This document shows positions 46,009-57,650 of a stretch of DNA of 64,000 bases, one piece after another (positions within the stretch are counted from its first letter, which is position 1; the number at the start of each line of letters is the position of its first letter). The notes under the pieces are model-generated. The model saw only the letters and a program-made list of their open reading frames with translations. It was not told the origin of the DNA and ran no database searches. A program made the translations under genes and the position numbers. The stretch comes from Hysterangium stoloniferum (taxonomy: Eukaryota > Basidiomycota > Agaricomycetes > Hysterangiales > Hysterangiaceae), in NCBI GenBank assembly GCA_015178975.1, contig WHVD01000206.1, forward strand, positions 62,001 through 126,000, in the 5' to 3' direction.

Positions 46009-46714
46009 GTTAGGCCCAGAAAATCTGCCAGGTCCTGGTCCTATCCTATAAGCACTTCACTCTCTTTTACAGTACAACTCACCAACTGGGGTCCATCAGA
46101 TATCCTGGAGCCTTAGACACTTGAAGATATTTGTCCCAATCCCCTGAACCTGTTTGAAATCTGCCTTATTATGCCTCCTGTGTTTGTTCCTGTTCCATCT
46201 TGACCCTTGTCCCTAGTATGGTATGCCTGGTCTTTTCTTGTTCACCTGTTTTGTCTTTTGTCTCACCAGATTTGTAGTACAATGATCTCTAGCTCTATAT
46301 AGTCTAGTCAAACATGTACTTACAATCCAATCAGAAAATCAACTTAACACACTGTTAGGACTGGAAAATCCACTGGGTCCTGGACCCCATCTTATAAGCA
46401 CTTCACTCTCTTTTACAGTATGACTCACCAACTGCTCCACCCAGATATCCTGGAGTCTTAGACACTTGAAGAGCTTTGTCCTAATCCACCCCTGAACCTG
46501 TTTGACATCTAGTTTATTGTGCCTCCTATGTTTGTTCCTGGTACTAAGTTCTTAGAGTGAGAGGTAAAATACTAGGTGTGCTAAGTTGATTTTCTGATTG
46601 GATTGTAAGTGCATGTTTAACTAGACTATATAGAGCTAGATATTATTGTACTACAAATCTGGTGAGACAAACAGATAAAATGGGTGAACAAGAAAAAGCT
46701 GGGCATACCATACT
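46009..46714. repeat. Family D LTR fragments, nested and in both orientations
   Basis: 46009-46352 is a plus-oriented fragment (TGTTAGGCCCAGAAAATC start); 46353 begins a second plus-oriented one (TGTTAGGACTGGAAAATCC); from about 46534 the sequence continues as a minus-oriented D-type LTR that is split by the family E LTR at 46715. The block GAGTGAGAGGTAAAATACTA near 46555 reappears inverted near 47830. Confidence 0.65.
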
Positions 46715-47537
46715 TGTTACGACTGGAATTTCCACTGGACTCCAGGCACTAACTTATACGCACCTGCACCCTATACACACCAATTGTCAGTTTACCAGAA
46801 TTCCCGCCAGGCTCCATACGTCAGACTTGTCCACATTGACTTCATTACGTCATGTATCAGTCACCAAAATGCCCACTGGACTCCATCCCTGTCTATGTCC
46901 GACTCTGTCCCACGCATCAGTCACCAGACCCTGCTCAGAAAACCCATCATCCCTCTAACAGAGCCCCGTTCCTGTTTTAGTCAAATGACCTGTCACAATT
47001 TGGACTCCACTCCCACTCCATTTCCCATTATGGTTTATGATTTGTCACGATTTGGATGCCGCTCCATTCCGTCCCATTCCTAACACCAAATTTGGTGTTT
47101 ACTATTCTCGTTTCATGTTTTGCTAGTTTTGTTTCATCATTACTGAATTTGGTATGTCATTCATTCCACAGTCTATATAGTCTGGCAGATGTTGTACATA
47201 CAATCAAGTCAGAAAATCGGCTTAGATTCCCCCCAGTAATCTAATACATTTTCCACTCTAAACTCCTCCTTGAATCACACCGCTCTCACTAGTCAGAGCC
47301 CACAGGCTCCGACATATCTATCTCTCTTATTTATCTCGACTCCCGACCCCTCGACCCATGACCTCCAACCTACAACCCCTCGACCCATGAACCCCACCCA
47401 GACTCCCTGGGATTCCTGTCTGCCTGTCTGAAATTGGACAACATGATCTCGTGAGGGTGCAGCCTATAAGTTGAAGCCAAGTCCTACTGGATATCCTGTG
47501 GGTTTCTCCAGAAACCCGCCATGTACATACCCTAACA
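46715..47537 (+). repeat. Solo LTR, family E
   Basis: TGTTACGACTGGAATTTCC to ACATACCCTAACA, 823 bp, flanked by the exact repeat ATACT (46710-46714 and 47538-47542). It split an older minus-oriented family D LTR. Contains the shared LTR block near 47463. Confidence 0.92.
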
Positions 47538-48100
47538 ATACTAGGGACAAGGGTCAAGATGGGAACAGTGTAGTCTTAGAGCCCATGGGCATTCCAACTT
47601 GACACAGCATATTCTTGGAACCCCCAGGTCTTCTGCCCCCAACATTGTGTATTCTCAGACTCCCCAGGCTTCCTGTTTCTCCCTGCCTGAAGTTGGACAT
47701 GACAATTGTGCAAGGGCATAGCACATACATAACCTGAAGTCAAGTCCTACCTGCCACCCAGATTATCCACAGGTTTCCTCTGAAGACCCACCCATAAGCC
47801 CAGAGCTTAATGCACACCTAGTATTTTACCTCTCACTCTAAGAACTTAGTACCAGTGTAGTCCCAGAGCCCACAGGCATTCTGACTTGACATAGCATATT
47901 CTTGGAACCCCAGGTCTCCCACCCCCAACCTTGTGTATTCCCAAACCTCCTAGGGTTCCTACATATTTTCCCCTGTCTGAAGTTGGACATGACAATAATG
48001 CAAGGGTGCTGCACCCAAGCTGAAGCCAAGTCCTACCTGCAACCCAGATTATCTGTGGGTTTCCCCAGAGACCCATAAGCCCCAAGCTTAACACCAGAAG
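47538..48100. repeat. LTR 3'-end fragments in tandem
   Basis: Two similar units (about 47565-47822 and 47855-48100) share CATATTCTTGGAACCCC, TGAAGTTGGACATGACAAT and the block ending CTGAAGCCAAGTCCTACCTG, so they look like two copies of the same LTR end. CpG almost absent, old. Confidence 0.65.
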
Positions 48101-48212
48101 AAATGATTTCTCATGAGTTGGAAGAGTCATTGCCCTCCTGCATGCACTCCTTTGAATGGGTTGTCATGTATTCAATTTCATGATAATATAACAGCCTGTC
48201 TTTGCCAACAAA

Positions 48213-48587
48213 CACTGGAGGCATCCCAAGGTTTTTGGAGTGTGAAAATCTTCTGAAAATCCTAATATTTGGCCAAATTTTCTAATAATTCTTTAACTGA
48301 TAAATTATTTGAAATTTTTTTATTTTTTGTAAGATTCTCCAAAGTGGAAAATCATATATGAAAACCTTGAAAATTTATATCAAGAAACTCTGACTAATAA
48401 TGTTTCCTCAGATTTTCTGATACAAATATTTAAAACTTTCAGATATAATTTTCCACATTGGAAAATCCTACTAAAACTAAAAAATTTCAAACAATTTATC
48501 AGTTCAAGAAATTCTTAGGAAATTTGGCCAAATTGTAGGATTTTTGGAAGGTTTTCCAATTCCAAAAGCTTTGGGATGCCTTCAGTG
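48213..48587. mobile_element. CACTG foldback MITE, copy 1
   Basis: 375 bp, ends CACTGGAGGCATCCCAAGG and CTTTGGGATGCCTTCAGTG; almost the whole element is one inverted repeat with arms of about 180 bp. Flanked by the 3-bp repeat AAA (48210-48212 and 48588-48590). CACTG ends with 3-bp duplications fit the CACTA/EnSpm group. No ORF. Confidence 0.85.
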
Positions 48588-48617
48588 AAAGTAACAAGAG
48601 GGGGTGATGACTGCCTT

Positions 48618-49358
48618 TGTTACGACCGTGTCGCAGCCGTTCGGCCCCGAGGTTATCGCCACCTATCGACGATTCAAGTTATCGCTCAAGTCACCACATC
48701 GGAAACCATCACCCCCGATGCTGACGTATGCTTTCGCGGTGATCAAACTCCATTTACGCCCATGTCAAAATATACTCGTACTATCTGGTTAAACTTTTGA
48801 TACATCCCTTTTAATATGATGATCCGTTCATCCTATGTTTCACATATGCCTATATATACTTGTAACCCTCGAACTATTTCCTTTTCCCGTAATTACGCTC
48901 TCGGTTATCTCTTTGGCCTCTGAACTAATCATAAACTTCCTGTTCCTAGTCAAGCTCATTGTCAATACCCTGTTCCGCTCTTCTCCTAGTTAGTATTTTC
49001 TAGACGCCTGATACTTGTACATATATGAACCTGCTGTAGTTGTAGTTACTAGGCAATCAGAATATCAACTCAGAATACCCTCTTACACCTCTAGCAGTCT
49101 TGTACTAAGAATCCCCTCATCCACCTTCACGTGTGCTTGTCCACTCTCAGTCGCCGACCCTTGGCCCAACACTTGACTTAACCTTCAGTCCTGATCGGTA
49201 TCTCACTGAAAGGAACTCATTAGGATTAGTCTTCACCCGCCTGAAATTTAAGGACACTCAATGGACATTTGCGAGGGCACAGCACATAAGCTGAAGCCAA
49301 GTCCTTCCGATCGGTCCCTGTCGGTCAACCGACATCAGTCAGTTTTCAGTTCTTAACA
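48618..49358 (+). repeat. Solo LTR, family A, young
   Basis: TGTTACGACCGTGTCG to CAGTTCTTAACA, 741 bp, opposite orientation to the other family A copies, flanked by the exact repeat GCCTT (48613-48617 and 49359-49363). Rich in CpG, hence younger than the copies at 11810 and 43905. Confidence 0.93.
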
Positions 49359-49363
49359 GCCTT

Positions 49364-49742
49364 CAGGGAAGGGATGTCCATGGCATCCTGGCTTCTGGAG
49401 ATGGGGTTTCCCATATCCCTCTCACAGCTCCTCCACATAATTTTCATTGATGTTTATGAGCAACTGAGGATTAAGTGAAGTTTTCAACAAAGGTAAAGTC
49501 TAGATCTACAGCTGAATACATACTGTACAGTGAGATCATCTGACTGAATATCCTTCGTGGTGGAGAGTAGTGTATGAGGTGCCTCACAGCCGTCTCATGT
49601 GATAAGATCTGCTCATATGATCCTTGATTCCACTTGACATGCCACTTGAGAATGGCATCGAGTTAGACTATTGAGATTCCTCATGACGAACTCTAAAAAC
49701 AGACTAACACTTTAAGTCTGTTAAGTGTCCTTATAGACGCCT
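49364..49742. other. Gap without recognised gene
   Basis: Nothing recognised; CpG returns here, marking the start of the second gene island. Confidence 0.5.
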
Positions 49743-50609
49743 TTGCAAGTTCAAATCCCTCTTGGAAAACACCTAAAAAAAGTTATTGCTATTAAAATCT
49801 TTGAAATTTTTGCGGCGGGGGTCCAGTCTCACAGGTTGCGAAGAGGGAGCGGGACATACAATTTGAAAATTCATTACTACGGAACCGAGATTTTTTGCCA
49901 TGTCGAGAATTATTCCATGCGATGGATCATCAGTGGCGTGGAGATGTTTTTGCCTTTAATTTATCTTCTCAATGGGATGTGCAAGCGCAAATACGCCAAA
50001 GGGTTGATTCAGTTTCACGGAAATTTGCTCAAGGTATATAGGTATATCCTCCTCGACTGTGGGATTTTATTCACGGCATTTTGTGGGGTGTTAGTCGGGT
50101 TCGAGCAATCATGAGTGTTAGATGTATATTCTCGCCCGGGCTCTCGCAGTTTCTCGTACTTATTCTACAATTATGCCATCCGAATGGATTGGTTGATCGA
50201 CCTCGCGGGCAGACCGGATGGCTTCAAACCTGTTGATCGGAAGGTTGAGCTCAACAACCTGTACATCAAAGTTGTTTACGGGGGGGAAATCATACACTCA
50301 AGCTGATGATCAAACAATCACCGCTAATGGATGACTTCCGAGCTATGCGTCGCCTTGCGGAGGATTGGCTTCACATTATCCGAAGGACAAACGGCATGCG
50401 CTGAGAAATATGGAGGACGGATTCATATTTTCCAGGCCGATCGGGCTAGCTACGTATTAAAGAGAGATGGAACCGTACAGAGGGAGAAGAGAAGAAGACA
50501 TAAAATGGACTCCTGGGTATATGGGGAGGTGTGCGAGTGGGAAGGCTTCGCTGATGAATGGGTAGACAGGGGTAGGGTGAATAACGTGGGTTTGAACAGA
50601 GATGGGTAG
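49743..50609 (+). pseudogene. DUF6589-like protein remnant
   Basis: Plus-strand frames show pieces resembling the DUF6589 family that is expanded in Agaricomycetes: GVEMFLPLIYLLNG with KRKYAKGLIQFHGNL, then NYAIRMDWLIDLAGRPDGFK with VDRKVELNNLYIKVVYGGE, then in another frame KQSPLMDDFRAMRRL. The pieces lie in different frames without convincing introns, so I regard it as a broken gene. The molecular function of DUF6589 is not known. The family call rests on remembered consensus wording, not on a search. Confidence 0.5.
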
Positions 50610-50910
50610 CAAGAGTCTCAGTTCACACTGGAATCTGAGGGGGAGGCGGTGGATACCTCCTTCCTGCCTTTTAGGACAAGACTTGCTCCTAACTAGAGAT
50701 AATCAGAAAGACATTCATTTAATTTATAGTGAGACATACTAGTGTGACTTGATTATAGACAGAACAACAAAAGGTCTTCGGAGTGGCCAGAGGACGTGGA
50801 GGTTTGCACAGTCGAGTAGGTTAAGCCCGCTGCCTTAGCCGGTGCCTGAGGGCCTAACAGGGCTGATCTGCCCTGCAGGGAACACCCCGCATAAAAAGGG
50901 ATTGATTCGC

Positions 50911-51175
50911 TTTTTTAGATTAAATCGAAGATCTGGTGAGCTACGTTCCACTGCTCCTCCTATCCCGTTGACTGGTGATATCTTCGTCGCAGGTGATGTT
51001 TTCATAGCTACCGGTACTTTTTCCCGGCTCATCACCAAAGGAGAAAGTCGAAAGGGGGGTTGATTCCTGGGTACCCCTTTTTTAGATTAAATCGAAGATC
51101 TGGTGAGCTACGTTCCACTGCTCCTCCTATCCCGTTGACTGGTGATATCTTCGTCGCAGGTGATGTTTTCATAGC
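50911..51175. repeat. Perfect 98-bp direct duplication
   Basis: 50911-51008 and 51078-51175 are identical (TTTTTTAGATTAAATCGAAG at the start, GATGTTTTCATAGC at the end), separated by 69 bp. The identity indicates a recent local duplication. No function seen. Confidence 0.9.
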
Positions 51176-51422
51176 ATGCAGGATTACCAGTCGATGAAGT
51201 GTGGTATCGGGGATTAATTATCCCAGCCCCAGTGGTTCCCATCCCTCACAAATGTAATTGAAGTGTTTCGCGGCTAGTTCCGCAACTCAGGCAGGAGTTT
51301 GAAACTCTTTCTCCTTACGGATGTACTTTTTGAGAGCATAGCTGCGGGAAGTAACAGCCTTGTCATCTTAATCGCTCGAACCTTCAAGATCAGATTCAGG
51401 TGAAGGGAGTAGTGTATTTGCG

Positions 51423-52560
51423 TCAAAATCTTTGAGAAAGTCTAAGAACTCTGGATGGTAGAGATCGTAGCACACGGGGTGGAAAGCAGCTGTCACAGCA
51501 TAAGGCCTCATCAACTGCGTGAGAGTTGAGATGTGATGAGATAAAAGAAATCCATATTAGCGATTCAACTCCCAAAATAGGGTTCATTGACTTTTCTCCA
51601 ACATTTGAAAGGAGGTTGGTTGTGGGGGTGGTAGACGTCGGTTGCTTGTCCGTTTTACGCTGTTTGCGAACCTTAAGAGCCACAAAGGTAGATGTTCATT
51701 TGGGAAATACCACAGTCTTTTTTTGTTTTAGAGTCTTTTCTGCTGCAGCCTTCTCTTTGAGCGCAGCCAACTTTTTTATATGCATTAAAACTTTGTCAGT
51801 TCTGCCAATAAAATGCATGGTTCAAGAACTACCAAATTTCGAGCAGCCGGTCCGAGTCATTGCCTGTGACTATAGAGTGAAAATGAGACATCGAGCCCTC
51901 ATGAGTATCTTAGTAATGACAGAATGCGAATGGTGATAAACAGAGAGGGAAACATACCATTCCGACAGGATCTGTGGATATAATACGCCAGATGCCATCA
52001 TCTTCTCGGTCTAAGGCATAACTCTCGACACTATCCGCGCAATAAACTTCCGTCATAACCAAGTGAAACCGGACCACATTACTACGGAGTTCATGATCAA
52101 GCTTGAACTTCCTCCGTAAGTGTTCACTTGCGCCTTCAGCATGTTTGCGATTATTAAAAAACACTAGAGATTTATCTGTCAAATGGTTTCCAACCTCTAG
52201 GTATCAAAAATCGTGGTGATCAAAACCTTCGATTTTGTATCGCATCTTTCTGACGATCAACCGACAGTTCCACCGGTCATTAGTCCGCCGAATAATTATC
52301 GTTCCTGGCCTCGGTCTCGACTTGTCATATATATCTTAAAGGACATCATGTAGCAGAGTAGCGGAGGCTACGTGAAATTGTACTGGCTTCAAAATAATGA
52401 AACAGAGTGTACAGGAAGTCTCCAGCCCATTTATTGATACAATGTACCTCGTCGAAATCAAACGTTGAATAAGTGTCTTCCAGAAATCTTCACAGCCGGA
52501 TCCGATGTCAAGAGCTCTGAACCAACGACTATGAGACGGTAATTACATTTCTTAATCTCC
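51423..52560 (-). pseudogene. RecQ-like DNA helicase remnant
   Basis: Minus-strand pieces follow helicase order: YRLIVVGSELLTSDP, a FDEVHCINKWAGDF block (DEVH box, motif II) near 52.45 kb, FHVASATLLHDVL and IYDKSRPRP with IIRRTNDR (motif III region), then KSLVFFNNRKHAEGASEHLR and VVRFHLVMTEVY with STDPVGM (motifs IV-VI region) at 51.95-52.18 kb, and a cysteine pair CCDSC at about 51.5 kb. Pieces are in different frames and the ATP-binding motif I was not found, so it is broken. Such helicases are multicopy in mushrooms; whether it was a host gene or part of a mobile element is not clear. Confidence 0.65.
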
Positions 52561-54134
52561 TGAGGAAATACTCCAGTAAATTGTATACTTTTTATATAGA
52601 ATTAATAAGGGCGTCCACAAAATATCGGAGGTGTGATATTGGGGGATGCCAATATTGAAAATAATTGTTTTCAAAAGTAATACCGGGCTGCTGGTAAAAT
52701 ATTGGGAGACTCATTGTATGAGTCTAGGGGACTTGTGTCCGGTAATTCTTCCGGTCATGAAGGTCCGCCGAGATGCCGAGCGAGTTGACTTGAAGCTCTG
52801 GTTTCCACTTTTATTTCCTGTACCCCTTTCCTTCCCAATATCTGACAATCGATTGCCGCTTGATTTTCGCGTTATATTTCCGCATTTCACAAAACTCCTG
52901 CCGCTGGCTCGAATATAAGATATTTGAAACGGCGACATTCCGAATCCGTAAACCCAGAGACCTTAACTCCTACCAGCGACCGGCAAAAACTTTTAGCATC
53001 CGTGTGGGAAAGCACGCATGTCAAATGTCGTTCCTCCCAGTTTCTCTGAGATTGGTGATGAAACCCAAAGTCATTTAGGATTCGTTGCCCGGAATCAAGC
53101 CGCTGCGGCCCAATAGGAGGAGAAAGGCAATGTCGAATACATTGCTGGTATGGATTAGGCAAGACTCGGGACATTCCGGATTCCAGCCCTGTAATGATAG
53201 CATTGCGATTCTGGTGACAGCCTTGAATATTTTAGTCCAGCAAACCGCGGATACTTTCAATCATGCAAGCATTCCTGCCATTACATGTTACGGCCGCAGA
53301 GCCCGGAAGTCGCGCTGCCTCGAGCTTTTCTTCGGACTTTGTAGTTGAATAAGTTGTCTTGTAATTTCTGATACTACGTGATGTGAGATTTTAATAGTAC
53401 TCAGGCGTGTCCCGCAGCATGTTATTAATCTGCTCTGAATGGCACACTGGTGTACTTAGGGGTATTATTAGTTGGGCTGGTGGCCTTCTTGCGGAACAAC
53501 GGGCCGGTTCATGATGGTATCAAATCTCCTGGAGAACATCGGAGTCGTACCAATCGACTAGGAAGTCCCGCCATCAGGTTGATAGGACCTATATGTCTGA
53601 AACTCATTCATACAAAGTGCAGTACAACAGTAAGTAAAAAACTACAGTAACTAATCACATCACTCAAGCTCCGTGCTGTACAAATTCAATGCTATGTTTA
53701 GTGCAAGACCTTTGTGCAGCTCTGAGAAATCAGATCAGAATGATTGGTATGGCTTTCGTCCCTCACCGCCCGTAGTATTCTCACTAGACTTCTGATCCAG
53801 ATACCGTAAGATAAAATCACATATACAATAATACAAACACCTCCGTTACGATGTTGTTGCACAGCTTGCATCCCTTTGCTCATTGAAAGGGGGCGCTCAA
53901 TGCTATTTTTGATAGCGTCGGTTATTAACGAACGTTCGTCTTTAAACTGGGTATGGCTGATATTTAGCTGTCAACAGGTCATGATGCTATGTGTACTTGG
54001 CGGTTCCTGTGTTTATCAACCTTAAATCACACATAGATGAAGAACGAATAAACAGCATACGATCCTAGTGAGAGCGCTAGTCGACTTATCGCCACACGAC
54101 GACCACCTCATCATTCATTCAGCTTGCCATTGAT
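52561..54134. other. Stretch with no assigned gene
   Basis: Contains several short ORFs (for example 53085-53348 plus and 52887-53174 minus) that overlap each other; none resembles a known family. Could hold exons of a gene I cannot delimit. Confidence 0.4.
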
Positions 54135-56368
54135 ATGCGTAGGAAAGGAAGTAATCTAGACATGGCTAATAAGGTTGGCGAGATGAAGAAAGTGCCAGTG
54201 AGTTGTCTATATATCAGAGGCCAGAGATCTTCATTGAATGACGCTACTACCTACTCGAGTTTATACAGCGACAGCGCGATCACTTTGATAGAATCATACG
54301 AGAGAAATGGGAATGTGATCAAGCTGGCCATGGCGTATGTGTTCCAACGGATGACGGACAGCATTGGCAGCTCTCTGAACAACACGTCAAAGCATGGGTC
54401 AATCTATTAGTGAGTAGCTAGCAATATGATTATACGTTTTCTTATTACTTGTCAGGTTAAAGGCGTGGGAACCACCGCAGAACCACCGCCTGGTACATTT
54501 GAAGACATTGGTGGTGGAGCTGTTTATGACCGTAAACGTGGCATATTGACTGTTCAAGCGGTACCTATTTCGCCTGCCCGGCAACGTCGTTTACCAGGAG
54601 GCTCCCAAAGACAAGGAGAGAGTATTACCTGGCACAGTGCCCCCGGCACAGAGGGTGGATCTGTAATTTCGGACAACAAGCGGGGGCCAGGATCGCTTGT
54701 CGCCAAAGGTCTTCGTTGGTTGGGTCGGAGAGGCCTTCTTGTGGTCGAGGAGGCAGCAGCCGCCAACCAGGGCAATAGCCATATATTTACCTTCAAAACA
54801 TGGCAGAACAAAAAATTCTTAATCGGTCCTACGGAGAGACGTCATGCGTCAGAGATGCTAGAAGATGCATTGGAGATGGCAAAGTGAGTTGAGTCTTGAA
54901 TAATAATAGGTTCTACAGTTGAGATTGTCCCCGAGGATACTAATGGTACTGTTTACTTTTAAAGGCCGTGTTTCCCAAAAAGGATCAACTGGATAGCATA
55001 CGAAATCGGGAAGGAGGCGCAAAATTGGCTCGCGAAAGCTGACTTACCTATTACAGCTGATAATATCTTGCTATTGCTACGTGCCCAAGTATGCATGACC
55101 CCACTGTAAGGTTTCCATTGACGAATATTTTCCGGCCCTCTCACTAAGGTCTATCCCTTCAGAATACTTATTCGCATATCAGACAATGATCCATTCGCGG
55201 GGGATCTTGCTTGGGAACTCCTAGATGCCCTTACTCGTGCACCTCTGCTTCTCATCGACGACATCCCAGACTCCAAACAAAAATCGACGAACTATGAAGG
55301 CACAACTGCGATCGCTATCAGAATTGTTGCACGCGAGTTGGCATACTCTAAATGTGTGACGCAACACCCTTGGCTAGCCGTTCAACTCATTCGCATCGTG
55401 GAATTGACCCTTACAATCCGGCCATTGAGTGAATCTGAGTTGGCTGCGATATGGGAGTTAGCGTGCAGGAGAGAAGAGTGAGTTCATCATACGAGAATGC
55501 CTATATTGTATATTTATCCATCTAATAAACCCTTAGACAAACCACAGATGATGTGAAGACCGACAGCCGATCATGGGAAGTTGCACTTTTTGCACATTGC
55601 TCTGCCCAAGGGCCACAGTTCAAAGAAGCTGTCCTGCGGCCAACGGGGCTCCCGTATTTGATAAAGACCATAGAGATGGGTCTCGCAAAATTAATTCATA
55701 ACGAAAATGTTCCATGGGAAAACGTTACTGTGACTTTCCGTACTCTTGCTTCCCTCACAGAGCATGACTGGGTCGTCCACTCGGATGTTGTGAATGAGGG
55801 AGCTGTTGTGGCAATTATGAGCGTATTTAGGTATTTAACTATGGCCTTGTTTGATTTGTTATTGTATTAATGCGAAATTCTCAGACGTGATATCCCAGAA
55901 AAGCACCTTCCCTTACATTATTGGGCTACCGAGACTTTACGTAACGTCATCGCACTCCGTCCGAAACTCATCCCTATTTTAATTAAGGGAGACATCCTTA
56001 TTGTGCTCTCGAAGGTGATTCCATCTATCACGTCCCCTTCGAAAAGTAATTTGCTTTCTTCATCTCCTCCCACGCTAATTCTCCCTCTTCCGCCATTGCC
56101 ACCAGAGCATGGACGATCTGATAGACGGGACTCTCGTGACAGCCAGCGCAGTTCATCAAGTCACCGACGTGGATCCACTGCCTCAGTCTATCCTGCTCCA
56201 GACATAATGACGCCAGCACAGGGCAAGCTGCTTGATGATTATAGACGAGACATGGCTAGATGTGCCGAAGAACTTGCTGCTCTTGTCAATGCCTGGAAAC
56301 CGGAACCTCTACCTACATTTGAACCTGCGCTGCCTGAAGAACTTATATATTTAAGTTTTGAGCCGTGA
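54135..56368 (+). CDS. Multi-exon gene of unknown function
   Basis: Exons with consistent phases and GT-AG introns of 46-81 bp: 54292-54409, 54456-54883, 54965-55105, 55163-55477, 55537-55830 and 55885-56368 (stop). The 5' exon is uncertain; a plausible first exon begins at the ATG at 54135. The product would have about 600 residues. Visible parts: a glycine-rich GVGTTAEPPPGTFEDIGGGA block, a basic stretch GLRWLGRRGLL, then alpha-helical segments (ADNILLLLRAQ, DLAWELLDALTRAPLLLIDD, WLAVQLIRIVELTL, KLIPILIKGDILIVLSK) that could form an ARM-like helical repeat, and a serine/arginine-rich disordered tail before a conserved-looking C-terminus. No signal peptide, no catalytic motif. Family not recognised; probably a fungal-specific scaffold-type protein. 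Confidence 0.62.
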
Positions 56369-56484
56369 ATGGTCGCACTACATTATCTGAATTTATTATA
56401 ATTTCACGAATTTTTTATTCTTTTTTCGGACCTTCTTTCGGACTTTTAATTTCAGGTTACGAACCATGGCTTGTAACTCACTAT

Positions 56485-56859
56485 CACTGGAGGCATCCCA
56501 AGGTTTTTAAAGTTTGAAAGCCTTTCAAAAATCCTAATATTTGGCCAAATTTTCTAAGAATTATTTGAACTGATAAATTGCTTGAAAATTTTAAGTTTTA
56601 GTAGAATTTTTCAAAGTGGAAAATCATATCTAAAAACTTTAAATATTTGTATCATGAAATTTGAGGAAACATCAGTAGTCAGAGTTTTTTGATACAAATA
56701 TTTAAAGTTTTCAGATATGATTTTCCACCTTGGAAAATCCTGCTAAAACTTGAAATTTTCAAAACATTTATCAGTTCAAAGAATTCCTAGAAAATTTGGC
56801 CAAATAGTAGGATTTTTGGAAGGTTCTCCAACTCCAAAAACCTTGGGGTGCCCCCAGTG
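56485..56859. mobile_element. CACTG foldback MITE, copy 2
   Basis: 375 bp, same inverted-repeat design and about 90 percent like copy 1; flanked by TAT (56482-56484 and 56860-56862). Confidence 0.86.
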
Positions 56860-57025
56860 TATCTACATTACATATTTTGACTTTCACACACCTGTTTTCG
56901 TTAAATTATTTCTATGTATTTTGCCAATTGCTAAACTTTATGAACGATTGTGCTGATAATTCAGAATGGTTACATGTACTACTAGCCATGCCTGGGAAAT
57001 CGGGATACATGACACTAAGACATGA

Positions 57026-57398
57026 CACTGCAGGCACCCCAATGTTTTGGGAGTTTGAAAACCTTCCAAAAATCCTAATATTTGGCCAACTTTTCTAAGA
57101 ATTCTTTGAACTGATAAATTGTTTAAAGATTTTAAGTTTTAGTAGGATTTTCCAAAGTGGGAAATCATATCTGAAAACTTTGAAAATTTGTATCAAGAAA
57201 CTCTGACTGATGATGTTTCCTCAGATTTTCTAATAAAAATATTTAAAGTTTTCAGATATGATTTTCCAGTTGAAAATCCTACTAAAACTTAAAACTTTCA
57301 ATCAATTTATCAGTTCAAAGAATTCTCAGAAAATTTGGCCAAATAGTAGGCTTTTCAGAAGGTTTTCCAACTCCAAAAACCTTGGGGTGCCTCCAGTG
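57026..57398. mobile_element. CACTG foldback MITE, copy 3
   Basis: 373 bp; ends CACTGCAGGCACCCC and GGGGTGCCTCCAGTG; flanked by TGA (57023-57025 and 57399-57401). Third copy of the same family. Confidence 0.86.
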
Positions 57399-57650
57399 TG
57401 ATGGTGCTTGCTAATCTGAATAATATGTTAAATGTCATATGAGGAGAGGATAGCTTGAATAGCACTTGTCTATGCAAGGAATGTCAAAAAATGTCAACAC
57501 ATTACCAGAGAGCAGATACTGAGTGATTTAGATCTCCCTGACATTCAATATATGTAGTTCAACCAGATGTGACAATCGACTTAGCTCCTTTCTTTGCCTT
57601 ACAGCTGTTCCAAGTAGCTAAGGTGGAGTTCAGAATTTAAAAAAAATCCC

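Noticed and set aside
46660-47244. Plus-strand ORFs of about 100 codons
   Set aside because: They fall in the family E solo LTR with a clean target duplication; no domain.
53075-53348. Overlapping ORFs on both strands
   Set aside because: Mutual shadows with no domain; cannot decide on a coding strand.
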